From: an uncultured Holophaga sp.
GTDB taxonomy: Bacteria; Acidobacteriota; Holophagae; Holophagales; Holophagaceae
Direction: 5' to 3'
Assembly: GCF_963677305.1 (NCBI RefSeq)
Contig: NZ_OY781925.1
Span: 62,001 to 126,000 of the forward strand
Length of the DNA: 64,000 nucleotides
The translations under genes were made by a program, and so were the position numbers. Shown here one piece after another: positions 8,715 through 16,737 of this stretch. The notes under the pieces are model-generated. The model searched no databases, was not told the origin of the DNA, and saw only the letters and a list, made by a program, of their open reading frames with translations. Each line of letters begins with the position of its first letter. Positions within the stretch are counted from its first letter, which is position 1.

Positions 8715-9291
8715 GATGTTGGGGTTGCACGTTCTCAAAGAGCCTTGGTGAAAGCTCCATTCTACGAGCCCAGAGGGGCATTCCCCACAAAATCCCCACA
8801 TCCCATCTGCAAGGAAAGCCTTACGGGGTAGGGGTTTCCCGCCACGCATCTCCCAATCCCAGACTCCCAGGGGTGGTCTGCATTAATCCCGAGGTCCAAG
8901 CGGTCGGCTAGGTCAGAGGAAAGCCTGTTCCGCCCTGCCAGTTGGAACAGTCACAAGGTCCGGGCCCATAACCAGAGGCAGGCTTGGGTTCACCCTTCCC
9001 GCACCCCCATTTTTTCTAAGTGCAGGTACGGATCAGAAAAGCGCAAGTCCCAGTCTGATCCCGAGCCATCCCTTGAAACATGCACGGCCAATAGTACCGA
9101 CCCGCAATACATACGACCCACAGGGTGGAAAGAATCCGTTGCACGCACCGTTATATACATGCAACCATATCGAAGCACTCCCGAGACCCATCCAGGTCGC
9201 CCACCCTTTACCCCAATCCCCGGGGGCGGCTCTTTGTCTGCCCCTTCTCCCGCATGGGCCCCAGCCCGCCCTGTCTCCAAAGGAAGCTCCC
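8715..9291. other. Non-coding stretch between tRNA-Phe and the ThyX-like gene
   Basis: About 575 bases with lower G+C than the surroundings and no convincing gene: open frames here have no ribosome site and one is merely antisense to the tRNA. It contains one inverted repeat (8925-8950) and presumably the promoter of the downstream gene; a TATATA box lies near 9150 but without a good -35 partner. Confidence 0.6.
8925..8950. repeat. Inverted repeat CTGTTCC-N12-GGAACAG
   Basis: Perfect seven-base arms separated by 12 bases. It could be an operator for the downstream gene or a chance palindrome; there is no T tract, so it is not a terminator. Confidence 0.4.
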
Positions 9292-10263
9292 ATGATCACC
9301 CCCTCCGCGTTCATCGACCCCCTGGAGTCCATGAACACCTACCTCGCCTCCGTGGACTACTTCGCTCCCTCCCTGGTTGTGGTGGCCCCTCCCGCCGTGG
9401 AGTTGCTGACCACCCAGCGCTACCCCGACGACACCCTCCGCCTGCTGGAACGGGCCATGCGAACCGTGGACAAGAGCGAGCTCATGATGGGTCCCAGCAG
9501 CCACACAGAGGTGTGCGCCCGCTCCCTGGCTCCGAAGACCCCTGTCGAGCGGGACTGCGAGATCGCCCTGGACCATGTCAACCTCAGCTTCCGGATCCAG
9601 GCCGGCCAGCAGGTGATCCAGGAGTTCCTCCGCCAGAGCCCCGCCTCCCACACCCAGGCCCTCCCAGCCCTGGTCTCCCTCACCGCCCATCCCGCCCGGG
9701 CGATCCTGCCCTGGCACCTCATGATGGCCCAGGACACCGCCATGGCCCGGTTCTGGAAGGAGGCCATGGAGACCAGCCTGACCCGCTACATGGAGGCCGT
9801 CGAGCGCTTCCAGTGGGATCCCGGCCAGGCCCACGGCCTGCTCCCCTCCGACTTCATGGGTGAGCTCGTCACCACCATGAGCATCCGCGGCTGGCGCAGC
9901 TTCCTGGCCTCCCGCACGGCCCCCGGGATCTCAGCGGACATGCAGATCGTCGCCAGGGAGATGCTCCGTCTGGTAATGCTCCGCCTCCCCCTTCTCTTCC
10001 AGGACATCCATCAGGCCGTGCAGGCCAATATCGGTGAGAAGGACATGTGGCTCGAGCAGGGTGAGGCTGAGGTCGCCGCCCGGCACCAGGTGACCTACAG
10101 CCAGTGGCGCAACCCCCTCCCCATCACCCCCAGGCCCTGTGAGACCAACCCCAAGCTGGATCCCAGCAAGGACTTCTGGGTGCCCTACGCCGACGCAAGG
10201 AAGCGCCCCGACATGATGGAGGACTGGTCCTTCCAGCACCTCTGCCGCCTCGTCGAGCAGTAG
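9292..10263 (+). CDS. ThyX-like protein lacking the ThyX active-site motif
   Basis: This 323-residue protein starts at an ATG with AAGGAAG upstream. By eye its layout follows flavin-dependent thymidylate synthase: a start with FAPSLVVVAPPAVELL, a middle helix DHVNLSFRIQAGQQVIQEFL where ThyX has the EH..F.F.I...SR...Q pattern, and a C-terminal part, TMSIRGWRSFLASRTAPG with ADMQIVAREMLRL, that strongly recalls the N/R-FF-R...AQ-EIR region. The diagnostic RHR-x7-S motif is absent (the place reads LRQSPASHT). It may therefore be a degenerate or repurposed ThyX relative; homology is inferred from pattern only. A strong terminator follows 38 bases after the stop, so it is monocistronic. Confidence 0.6.
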   Translation: MITPSAFIDPLESMNTYLASVDYFAPSLVVVAPPAVELLTTQRYPDDTLRLLERAMRTVDKSELMMGPSSHTEVCARSLAPKTPVERDCEIALDHVNLSFRIQAGQQVIQEFLRQSPASHTQALPALVSLTAHPARAILPWHLMMAQDTAMARFWKEAMETSLTRYMEAVERFQWDPGQAHGLLPSDFMGELVTTMSIRGWRSFLASRTAPGISADMQIVAREMLRLVMLRLPLLFQDIHQAVQANIGEKDMWLEQGEAEVAARHQVTYSQWRNPLPITPRPCETNPKLDPSKDFWVPYADARKRPDMMEDWSFQHLCRLVEQ

Positions 10264-10301
10264 GCCCCGGCACTCCGCCAAAGCCCTGGTCCCAGGACCG
10301 G

Positions 10302-10358
10302 ACTCCCACCACCAGGCAACCCCGCGCGGCGGGATTGCCTGGTGGTGGGAGTGTTTTT
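10302..10358 (+). terminator. Strong rho-independent terminator
   Basis: An 18-base perfect stem (10302-10319 with 10335-10352, starting ACTCCCACCACC) with a GC-rich 15-base loop is followed after one G by TTTTT. It closes the ThyX-like gene and insulates it from the convergent gene. Confidence 0.93.
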
Positions 10359-10400
10359 GGCTGAGTGGAACGCATAATCGGGTCTCCGGATAACCCGCCC

Positions 10401-11012
10401 TCACCAGGATCCAGAGCCATTCCCCGTCCCGCAGAGGGGCAGAGGAGCCGCTCCCGGCCCGGCGCATCCGGGCAGCGGCACGCCATCGGCGCAGAGCGGA
10501 CCAAGCACCCGGATCGCCTCCCCCAGGCACTGAGCCCCCTCGGGACCGCCCTGCAGCTTGGCCCTCCAGAAGGCCGATGCCAGGGCTTCCAGGGCGGGGG
10601 TCAGCTCCTCCCGGACCAGCCGTCGGGCCTGAGTGCCCCCCATGGAGACCCGCAGCACCTCAGGCCCCCTGGCTTGGCTTCTGAGGAGCTCGACCCGGAA
10701 GGGACTGGCCTCCTTCCAGGACCGGAACTGCTGCAGCCACTGAGGAAGAGGGACACGTTCCCAGCCCTCTCCGGGGCAGCCGTGGATCCAGCCCTCGAGA
10801 CAGGTGGCCAGGGCCTTGAGGTGGACCTGCTCGGCCCGGGACAGAGGACTCGAGGCACCGCACTGAGTCCATTCCCAGATGGCATAGTCCAATTCTGGAC
10901 ACCACCCCTCCCCCAGGTGCTCCCGGGCGATCCGCTCCAGGGCATGGCCCAGGAGCTCCACCGCCAGGTCCGGGCTGATGGCATGCATAACGGGGGGATC
11001 GCCTGGGGTCAT
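10401..11012 (-). CDS. Hypothetical protein
   Basis: A 203-residue, probably cytoplasmic protein with no family I recognise. I place the start at the ATG with GGGAGG six bases upstream; a later ATG (10988) and an earlier frame to 11066 are possible. The sequence is Trp-rich (CPELDAIWEW-type region, WLQQFRSW) and helical, with a Gly/Pro/Cys-rich, less ordered C terminus that could be poor coding sequence. It faces the terminator of the ThyX-like gene and lies about 135 bases downstream of the lolD-like gene, so it could be read with that operon. Confidence 0.5.
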   Translation of the reverse strand: MTPGDPPVMHAISPDLAVELLGHALERIAREHLGEGWCPELDYAIWEWTQCGASSPLSRAEQVHLKALATCLEGWIHGCPGEGWERVPLPQWLQQFRSWKEASPFRVELLRSQARGPEVLRVSMGGTQARRLVREELTPALEALASAFWRAKLQGGPEGAQCLGEAIRVLGPLCADGVPLPGCAGPGAAPLPLCGTGNGSGSW

Positions 11013-11147
11013 GAGCCGCCTCCCGGCTGCCCCACGGCCCCCCGGAGAGGAGGCAGACACGGGCATCCACGAAAAAGGTTCTGTCAGGGCTCTTTGGGAG
11101 TGACTCCACTATATCCCCTGGGGCGGCATTTCCCAGGGGAATCTCGC

Positions 11148-11807
11148 TCAGGCCCTTCCCAGCCTCACCACCCGTTCGCAGCGGGCGGCCAGCTCAGGGT
11201 TGTGGGTGACGATGAGGGTCGTGGGGCGGAGTTCGCCATGGAGGCGCAACAGGGCCCCGAAGACCTCCTCCGCCGTCTCAGGGTCCAGGTTCCCCGTGGG
11301 TTCGTCCAGCAGCCAGAGGCTGGGACGGCGCATGAGGGCCCGGGCCAGACCCACCCGGGCCGCCTGGCCCCCGGAGAGCGTACCGGGCAGCCGCTCCGCC
11401 AACTCAGCCACCCCCACCATGCCCAGGAGCCCCCGGGCCCACGACTCGCCCTCGGGACCGGACTCCTCCGAGATCCGGAGGGGCATCACCAGATTCTCCA
11501 GCACCGTGAACTCCGGCAGCAGGTGGGGCTGCTGGAAAGCCAGGCCCACGTGGCGGCGCCGGAAGAGCGCCCCGGCCTCGGGCCGCCGGAGAGGGACCTC
11601 GTCAGTGCCCACCCGGATGGTACCGGAGTCCCAGTGGTCCATGGCGGCGATGCAGTTCAGCAGGGTGGTCTTGCCGACCCCCGAAACCCCCACCAGGGCG
11701 CAGAGGCAGCCGGCCTCCAGCTCCAGGGAGAAGGCGTTGAAGACCGGGTGCTCGGCCCCCGGGTAGGTCTTGGAGAGACCCTGGACAGAGAGCCCCTGCC
11801 CGATCAT
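11148..11807 (-). CDS. lolD: ABC transporter ATP-binding protein, LolD/MacB type
   Basis: The 219-residue ATPase has Walker A GVSGVGKTTLL (about residue 40), the Q-loop, the signature LSGGQAARVGLARAL, Walker B LWLLDEPTGNLD and a switch His in VTHNPELA. The LDEPTGNLD form and size are typical of LolD/FtsE/MacB ATPases. Two genes upstream on the same strand is a LolC/E-type permease, so together they probably form the machine that extracts lipoproteins from the inner membrane. Its ATG overlaps the stop of the exonuclease gene (ATGA), giving a tightly coupled permease-exonuclease-ATPase operon. Confidence 0.88.
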   Translation of the reverse strand: MIGQGLSVQGLSKTYPGAEHPVFNAFSLELEAGCLCALVGVSGVGKTTLLNCIAAMDHWDSGTIRVGTDEVPLRRPEAGALFRRRHVGLAFQQPHLLPEFTVLENLVMPLRISEESGPEGESWARGLLGMVGVAELAERLPGTLSGGQAARVGLARALMRRPSLWLLDEPTGNLDPETAEEVFGALLRLHGELRPTTLIVTHNPELAARCERVVRLGRA

Positions 11808-12388
11808 CGCATCAGCCCCACCAGCTTCCAGTAGAGCTCGAAGGTGGCCAGGGCATCCCCCAGGGCCGTGTGGCGCTTCTCCTCGGGCACCAGGATCCCG
11901 AAGTGCGTGAAGAGGGCCGAGGAGTTCAGGTTGGCCAGGTCCAGGCGCCCGGCATCCCGCAAGCCGGCAGCGATGCTGTGGGTGTCGACCACGCGGTGGC
12001 TGAAGCGGGGCTCCAGCAACCGCCCCCGGCTGTCCAGGAAGGCCCCCAGGAAGGCCCGATCGAAGGAGACGTTGTGGCCCACCAGGGTGATGGGACGGCA
12101 GGTGTGGGGGAAGTGCTGCGCCAGGAAGATGTCCAGCACCGCCAGGGCATGCTCTGGAGCCAAGCCACGGGCACTGTGCTCTTCCAGATTGATGCGGTTG
12201 ACCGCCATGCCCTCCTCGGTCACCGAGTAGTGCTCATGCTTGATGAGGATCTCCAGGCTGTGGCCGACCCCTTCAGGACCTCCGACCACCAACCCCAGGC
12301 TGAGGAGACTGTGCTGCGCGGGATCAAGCCCCCCGGCCTCCGTGTCCAGGAAGAGGTAGTCCTGCCAGGGATTTTCAGGGGCGCACAT
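11804..12388 (-). CDS. DEDDh-type 3'-5' exonuclease (DnaQ/RNase T-like)
   Basis: A 194-residue exonuclease. Catalytic positions are visible: ExoI FLDTEAGGLDP (here Asp and Glu of D-x-E), ExoII LVGHNVSFDRAFL, and ExoIII HTALGDALATFELY with the His of the DEDDh class. It is not fused to a polymerase and lacks a GIY-YIG or BRCT part; a DNA-repair or RNA-trimming role is possible. The ATG at 12388 has GGAG five bases upstream and lies just after the permease stop (TGA-GC-ATG); a GTG two codons earlier is less likely. It is placed between the two halves of an ABC transporter, a placement with no obvious functional link. Confidence 0.85.
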   Translation of the reverse strand: MCAPENPWQDYLFLDTEAGGLDPAQHSLLSLGLVVGGPEGVGHSLEILIKHEHYSVTEEGMAVNRINLEEHSARGLAPEHALAVLDIFLAQHFPHTCRPITLVGHNVSFDRAFLGAFLDSRGRLLEPRFSHRVVDTHSIAAGLRDAGRLDLANLNSSALFTHFGILVPEEKRHTALGDALATFELYWKLVGLMR

Positions 12389-12390
12389 GC

Positions 12391-13614
12391 TCACTCCGAT
12401 CTCAGGGCGTTTACGGGATCCACGCTGGAGGCGCGGCGGGCGGGGTACCGGGAAGCCAGCCAGGCGATCACGAGAGGGAAGACGGCGACCAGCACAAGAT
12501 CCCCCGGGGCCATCTTGAGGGGCAGGTAAGTCAGGAAGTCATAGACCGCCTCCGGCAGCTTGATGAGCCTGAAGGTGTCGGCGATCCAGCAGAAGGGGAT
12601 GGCCGCCACCATGCCCCAGAAGGTGCCCACGGCAGCGATCCGCAGGCCCTGGAGTTCGAAGATCCGCTCGATCTGCCGGGGTGTGGCCCCCAGGGCCAGG
12701 AGCACCCCCAGGTCCCGGCGTTTCTCGGTCACCAGGATCACCAGACTCGCCACGATATTGAAAGCCGACACCAGCACAATGAGGCTGAGCAGCGCACTGG
12801 CGATCCACTTCTCCAGACGCAGGGCAGAGAAGAGCTGGCGGTTCTGCTCGCGCAGGTCATGGGTGAGGTAGGGTCCCCCCAGGGCCCGGAGGACATCGGC
12901 CTTCACCGCATCGATGGCCTTGAAGTCCCGGGTCCGCACGCCGATCATCTCGGCCTGGTCCGTGCCGGCGAGCCGCTTGGCATCCTCGATGTGGATGTAG
13001 GCCCAGTTCTTGTCGTATTCGCTGATGTGGCTCTCGAAGGTGCCGGCCACCTTGAAGACCATCATCTTGGGCTGGAAGCCCGAAAGCCCCACATCCAGGC
13101 GGACGAACATGACCGCCACCGTAGAGCCCACCGGAATATCCCCGGACTCCGCCGCAGCCTTGCCGATGAGAATCTCGCCCTCCTTGAGGCCCTCCACCGG
13201 TCCGGGCTGGACCTTTTCCAGGATGCTACTGGTCTGCCGGGCCGTGCTCGGATCGATGCCCACCACCTGCACCGGGTTGGCGGGCGTCGCGGCATCAGAG
13301 AGCTTCATCAGCCCCTTCTCCAGGCGGAAGGGGCTGGCGGCCACCACGCCGGGCGTGGCGCGAATGGTCCGCAGGGCTTCCTGTGTATCCGGGATGTCCC
13401 CCATGCGATAGGCCACGGTGAAGGGGGCGGTGGCGGTGAAGAGATTCCGCTCGATCTCCTGCTGGAAGCCATTGGCGACGGCCATGCCCACCACCATGGC
13501 GAAGACCCCGATGGCCACCCCGAAACGGGCGAAGCGGACCATGACCCGGACGAAGGCCCCCTTCTTCCGGGTTCGCAGGTAGCGGTTGGCCACGAAGGCT
13601 TCGAAGAGGCGCAT
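12391..13614 (-). CDS. ABC permease of the LolC/LolE family
   Basis: A 407-residue permease with one N-terminal membrane helix (about 25-50), a large periplasmic domain (50-265) and three C-terminal helices, the MacB_PCD-FtsX layout of LolC/LolE. Family marks include an N-terminal FVANRYLRTRKKGAFVRV and a C-terminal WLASRYPARRASSVDPVNAL. Only one permease gene is present, so it may act as a homodimer (LolF-like) with the LolD-type ATPase encoded two genes downstream. The ribosome site before the ATG is weak. It is the first gene of the operon. Confidence 0.87.
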   Translation of the reverse strand: MRLFEAFVANRYLRTRKKGAFVRVMVRFARFGVAIGVFAMVVGMAVANGFQQEIERNLFTATAPFTVAYRMGDIPDTQEALRTIRATPGVVAASPFRLEKGLMKLSDAATPANPVQVVGIDPSTARQTSSILEKVQPGPVEGLKEGEILIGKAAAESGDIPVGSTVAVMFVRLDVGLSGFQPKMMVFKVAGTFESHISEYDKNWAYIHIEDAKRLAGTDQAEMIGVRTRDFKAIDAVKADVLRALGGPYLTHDLREQNRQLFSALRLEKWIASALLSLIVLVSAFNIVASLVILVTEKRRDLGVLLALGATPRQIERIFELQGLRIAAVGTFWGMVAAIPFCWIADTFRLIKLPEAVYDFLTYLPLKMAPGDLVLVAVFPLVIAWLASRYPARRASSVDPVNALRSE

Positions 13615-13649
13615 GGAGTCCAGGGTACTCTACCCGGCCCCCCAGGCGC

Positions 13650-16600
13650 TCAGGCTCCGAAGGGGTCGGGGAAGCTGGAGACGACCTCCAGGACCCCCTC
13701 CCGGACCAGCCCCCCGAGATCCAGGGGGATGCGCGAACCATGGGTGGCCCGATCCAGGCCCGCACCGGCCTGGACCCCCACCCAGGCATTCCGCCCAGCC
13801 TGCTTGGCCGCGTAGAGGCAGGCATCGGCGATGTCGAGGACCTCCTCCCAGCCAACCCACTCCACATCCCCAGGCTGGAAGGGAAAGGGCGCAAAGCCGA
13901 GAGAAGCCGTCCAGTGGATGGACTCCCCCCCGTGCTGGAGGGACGCCTGCTCCAGGATCCCCCGGATCCGCTCCGCCAGAACAGGGGCCTCCTCACGGCT
14001 GCACCCCCTGGCGAGCACCAGGAACTCCTCCCCCCCCATCCGGATCACCGCATCGGACTCCCGACCGACCCTGCGGAGGAGCTGGGCCGTCCGCTCCAGG
14101 ATCCGGTCCCCCACCCCATGCCCGTAGCGATCATTGATCTGCTTGAAGAAGTCCAAGTCGATGGCGAAGAAGACCAGGTCCTGGTTGGCCAGCGCCCGGC
14201 CATGGCCGCGCTCGCGATAGGCCCGGAGGACCTGCGTGGTGTCGTTCTCCACTGTGAGTGCCAGGAAGCGGCGGTTCTTCAGCCCCGTGAGGGGATCGGT
14301 CAGGCTCTGCTTCTCCAGGGCGAGATTCGCCTCCTGGAGGGCCCCGTTGACCCGCCGGAGTGCCTGGGTGCGCTCCAGCACCGTGGCCTCCAGACGCGCC
14401 TTGGCGGCGGCCAGCCGAATCAGGCGCCAGCGGACCCACAGATGGACCACACCTCCACCCAGGATCGCCACCCCCGCCACCGCCCACCAGGTCTGCCACC
14501 AAGGGCGCTCCACCCGGAAGAGGGAGACCGCCGCCAACCCGAAGGGCTCCCCGGGGTAGCCTGCCCGCACCTCAAAGCGGTAGTCCCCTGGAGGCATGGA
14601 GGGATAGCGCACTTCGTTGATGTCCGTGTCCCGCCACGAGTCCTCGAGTCCGAGCAGCCGCACCTGATAACGGAGCGCAGACTCATCCGCGTAGGACACG
14701 GCACAGAAGCGGAACTCCAGGGTGGACCGGGAACGCGGAATGCTGACCACTCCGGCTCCCCCACCCTCCTCCTGATACCCCAGCCAGCCCCGGCTCAGGA
14801 TCACCGCAACGGGGGGTGGCACCGGGGGAGGCTCCTGCCCACCCAGGATGTGCAGCATGCCCCTCGTGGTCCCGACCCACACATCCCCGCCGGGCTCCAC
14901 CAGGAGCGCACCACCATTGCCCTCATCGGCCACCCGCTCCGGGCCCAGCCCCATCCGGAGCACCCGGTCCCCCTGCACGGCCACGATCCCCTTGTCGGTG
15001 GAGACCCACACCCTCCCCTGCCGGTCCACGCCCATGGCGTAGACCAGGTCCGAAGGCAGACGCGTCGGGGCATCCAGCTGCTCGAGCACCTGGAGCCGTC
15101 CCTGCCGGGCGTGGACCCGGGTGGCCCCCGAAGGCTCGCTGTAATAGACCCACACCCCACCGCTCCCGGCTGAGGCAAGTCCATCGAGGCTGGTCTCCCG
15201 CAGCCCGTCCCGCTGGGTCCAGGCATGCCAGCCCGAAGCATTCCGGCACAGGAGCCCCTGGTTGGTGGCCACCCAGAAGCACCCATCCTCATCCTCCAGG
15301 AAAGCGGATACCTCAAGGCGGCCCTGAACCGCCCCAGCAGGCAGGACCTCCTCCCGGAGCCTCCCGGCACCATCCAGCCTCCAGATCCCACCGGCTTCGG
15401 AAGGACTGAACCAGAGTCCGCCCTCCCGGTCGGCATAGGCGGTCCGGACAGGATGCCCCAGGCCAGCGGGGAGGATCCGACCGCTGAGGGGGTCCACCCG
15501 GAAGGGGGCACGCCCGTTGGGCACCACCCAGAGCCTGCCCCTGGGGTCTTCCCCCAAGGCATAGATCACCATGCCCTCGGTGCCGGGGACCCGATGCCAA
15601 CCCAAGGCCCCCAGTCTGGCCAGGCCGCTGTTGGTGCCTGCCCACAATTGCCCTCGACGGTCCCGGTGGATGGCCCAGACCATGTCGCTGGGGAGCCCCT
15701 CCGACTCCCGGAAGAGCCTCACATGACCCTGGTCGAGCTGCCGGGCCAGGCAGGTGCCCGCCACCCAGAGATTCCCCTCCCGGTCCACCAGTGAGGTATT
15801 GACCCAGGGTGTCGGCAGCCCCGCCCTCCGGTCGATCTTCTGGTACTCCCCTCCCCTCAGCGCGAGCAGCCCGTCGTCCGTGGGGATCCAGACCCGCCCA
15901 CCCGGGCCGGTCCGGACCTGCCCCCGGGGGAAGACCGCAGCCCTCAGGGACTCCTGAGCCGGGTGGAAGCCCAGGTCCGGATCCAGGTACGCCAGGGCGC
16001 GGGTTCCCACCAACCAGGTCCGCCCCGAGGCGTCCTGCTGGAAGCCGTTGAGGAGGGCCTCGGGGAAGCCCTCCAGCCTCCCGCGCTCCTCCCAGCGGCC
16101 CCGGTCGGGAAAGAGCTCCCACAGCCTCCCCGCACTGAAGAAGAGCAGGGAGTGCCGGGTGAACGGGGTCGCACAGGCCATGCCCTGGGGAGCGGGGACC
16201 CCCGTCACCCTGCGGAAGACCTGGGCATCGGTCTGCCGGTAGAGTCCATCCTCCCGGAGCATCCAGAGCCCGCCATCCCATCCCGGGATGAGCGAGGCCG
16301 GAGAGGGGACAAGGGGTTGCCCCCCGGCAACGGGAGGATGGAAGACCCCACCCCGGAAGAGGAACACCCCTTTGTGGGCGGTCGTGATCCAGACCCCCTC
16401 CACCGGGTCAGCCTCCACCAGGGTGATGTGACTCTCCGGAAGCCCCTCGCGGCGACCCCACTTCCGGAAGCGGTGGCCATCGAAGCGCAGGAGCCCCGTC
16501 TCGGTGCCGACCCAGAGGAAGCCGGTCCGGTCCTGGGCCAGGGACGTGAAGGTGGCATCCCGGAGCCCCTGTTCAGCGCCGTAGAGCCGGAAGCGGAAGA

Positions 16601-16700
16601 GCCCTGCCGGCTCGGAGGTGGCAAGGGGAAGGCCCGACGCCAGGACGAGCAGGAGGGCGAAACACCTGGCGGTACGGAACATGGAGGATCCTGAGGACAT
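13650..16700 (-). CDS. Sensor diguanylate cyclase: two-component-type propeller, Y_Y_Y domain, GGDEF
   Basis: A 1016-residue membrane sensor. A signal or anchor peptide is followed by repeated propeller blades (FLWVGTETGLLRFDG, WAGTNSGLARLG, VWVSTDKGIVAV), a Y_Y_Y domain near 640-710 (LRYQVRLLGLEDSWRDT, YRFEVRAG), one transmembrane helix at about 725-745, a coiled linker and a C-terminal GGDEF domain. The active motif reads GGEEF (about residue 890) and the product-inhibition site RxxD (RESD) sits exactly five residues before it, so the enzyme should make cyclic di-GMP from GTP with feedback control. Periplasmic ligand unknown. AGGAG precedes the ATG at good spacing. Confidence 0.94.
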   Translation of the reverse strand: MSSGSSMFRTARCFALLLVLASGLPLATSEPAGLFRFRLYGAEQGLRDATFTSLAQDRTGFLWVGTETGLLRFDGHRFRKWGRREGLPESHITLVEADPVEGVWITTAHKGVFLFRGGVFHPPVAGGQPLVPSPASLIPGWDGGLWMLREDGLYRQTDAQVFRRVTGVPAPQGMACATPFTRHSLLFFSAGRLWELFPDRGRWEERGRLEGFPEALLNGFQQDASGRTWLVGTRALAYLDPDLGFHPAQESLRAAVFPRGQVRTGPGGRVWIPTDDGLLALRGGEYQKIDRRAGLPTPWVNTSLVDREGNLWVAGTCLARQLDQGHVRLFRESEGLPSDMVWAIHRDRRGQLWAGTNSGLARLGALGWHRVPGTEGMVIYALGEDPRGRLWVVPNGRAPFRVDPLSGRILPAGLGHPVRTAYADREGGLWFSPSEAGGIWRLDGAGRLREEVLPAGAVQGRLEVSAFLEDEDGCFWVATNQGLLCRNASGWHAWTQRDGLRETSLDGLASAGSGGVWVYYSEPSGATRVHARQGRLQVLEQLDAPTRLPSDLVYAMGVDRQGRVWVSTDKGIVAVQGDRVLRMGLGPERVADEGNGGALLVEPGGDVWVGTTRGMLHILGGQEPPPVPPPVAVILSRGWLGYQEEGGGAGVVSIPRSRSTLEFRFCAVSYADESALRYQVRLLGLEDSWRDTDINEVRYPSMPPGDYRFEVRAGYPGEPFGLAAVSLFRVERPWWQTWWAVAGVAILGGGVVHLWVRWRLIRLAAAKARLEATVLERTQALRRVNGALQEANLALEKQSLTDPLTGLKNRRFLALTVENDTTQVLRAYRERGHGRALANQDLVFFAIDLDFFKQINDRYGHGVGDRILERTAQLLRRVGRESDAVIRMGGEEFLVLARGCSREEAPVLAERIRGILEQASLQHGGESIHWTASLGFAPFPFQPGDVEWVGWEEVLDIADACLYAAKQAGRNAWVGVQAGAGLDRATHGSRIPLDLGGLVREGVLEVVSSFPDPFGA

Positions 16701-16737
16701 GTTCTCCTATCCCCATCGGGACCCGGGGACTCCTGGA

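Noticed and set aside
8613..8849. Open frame on the minus strand across tRNA-Phe
   Set aside because: Its C-terminal part is only the antisense translation of the tRNA, a well-known false gene.
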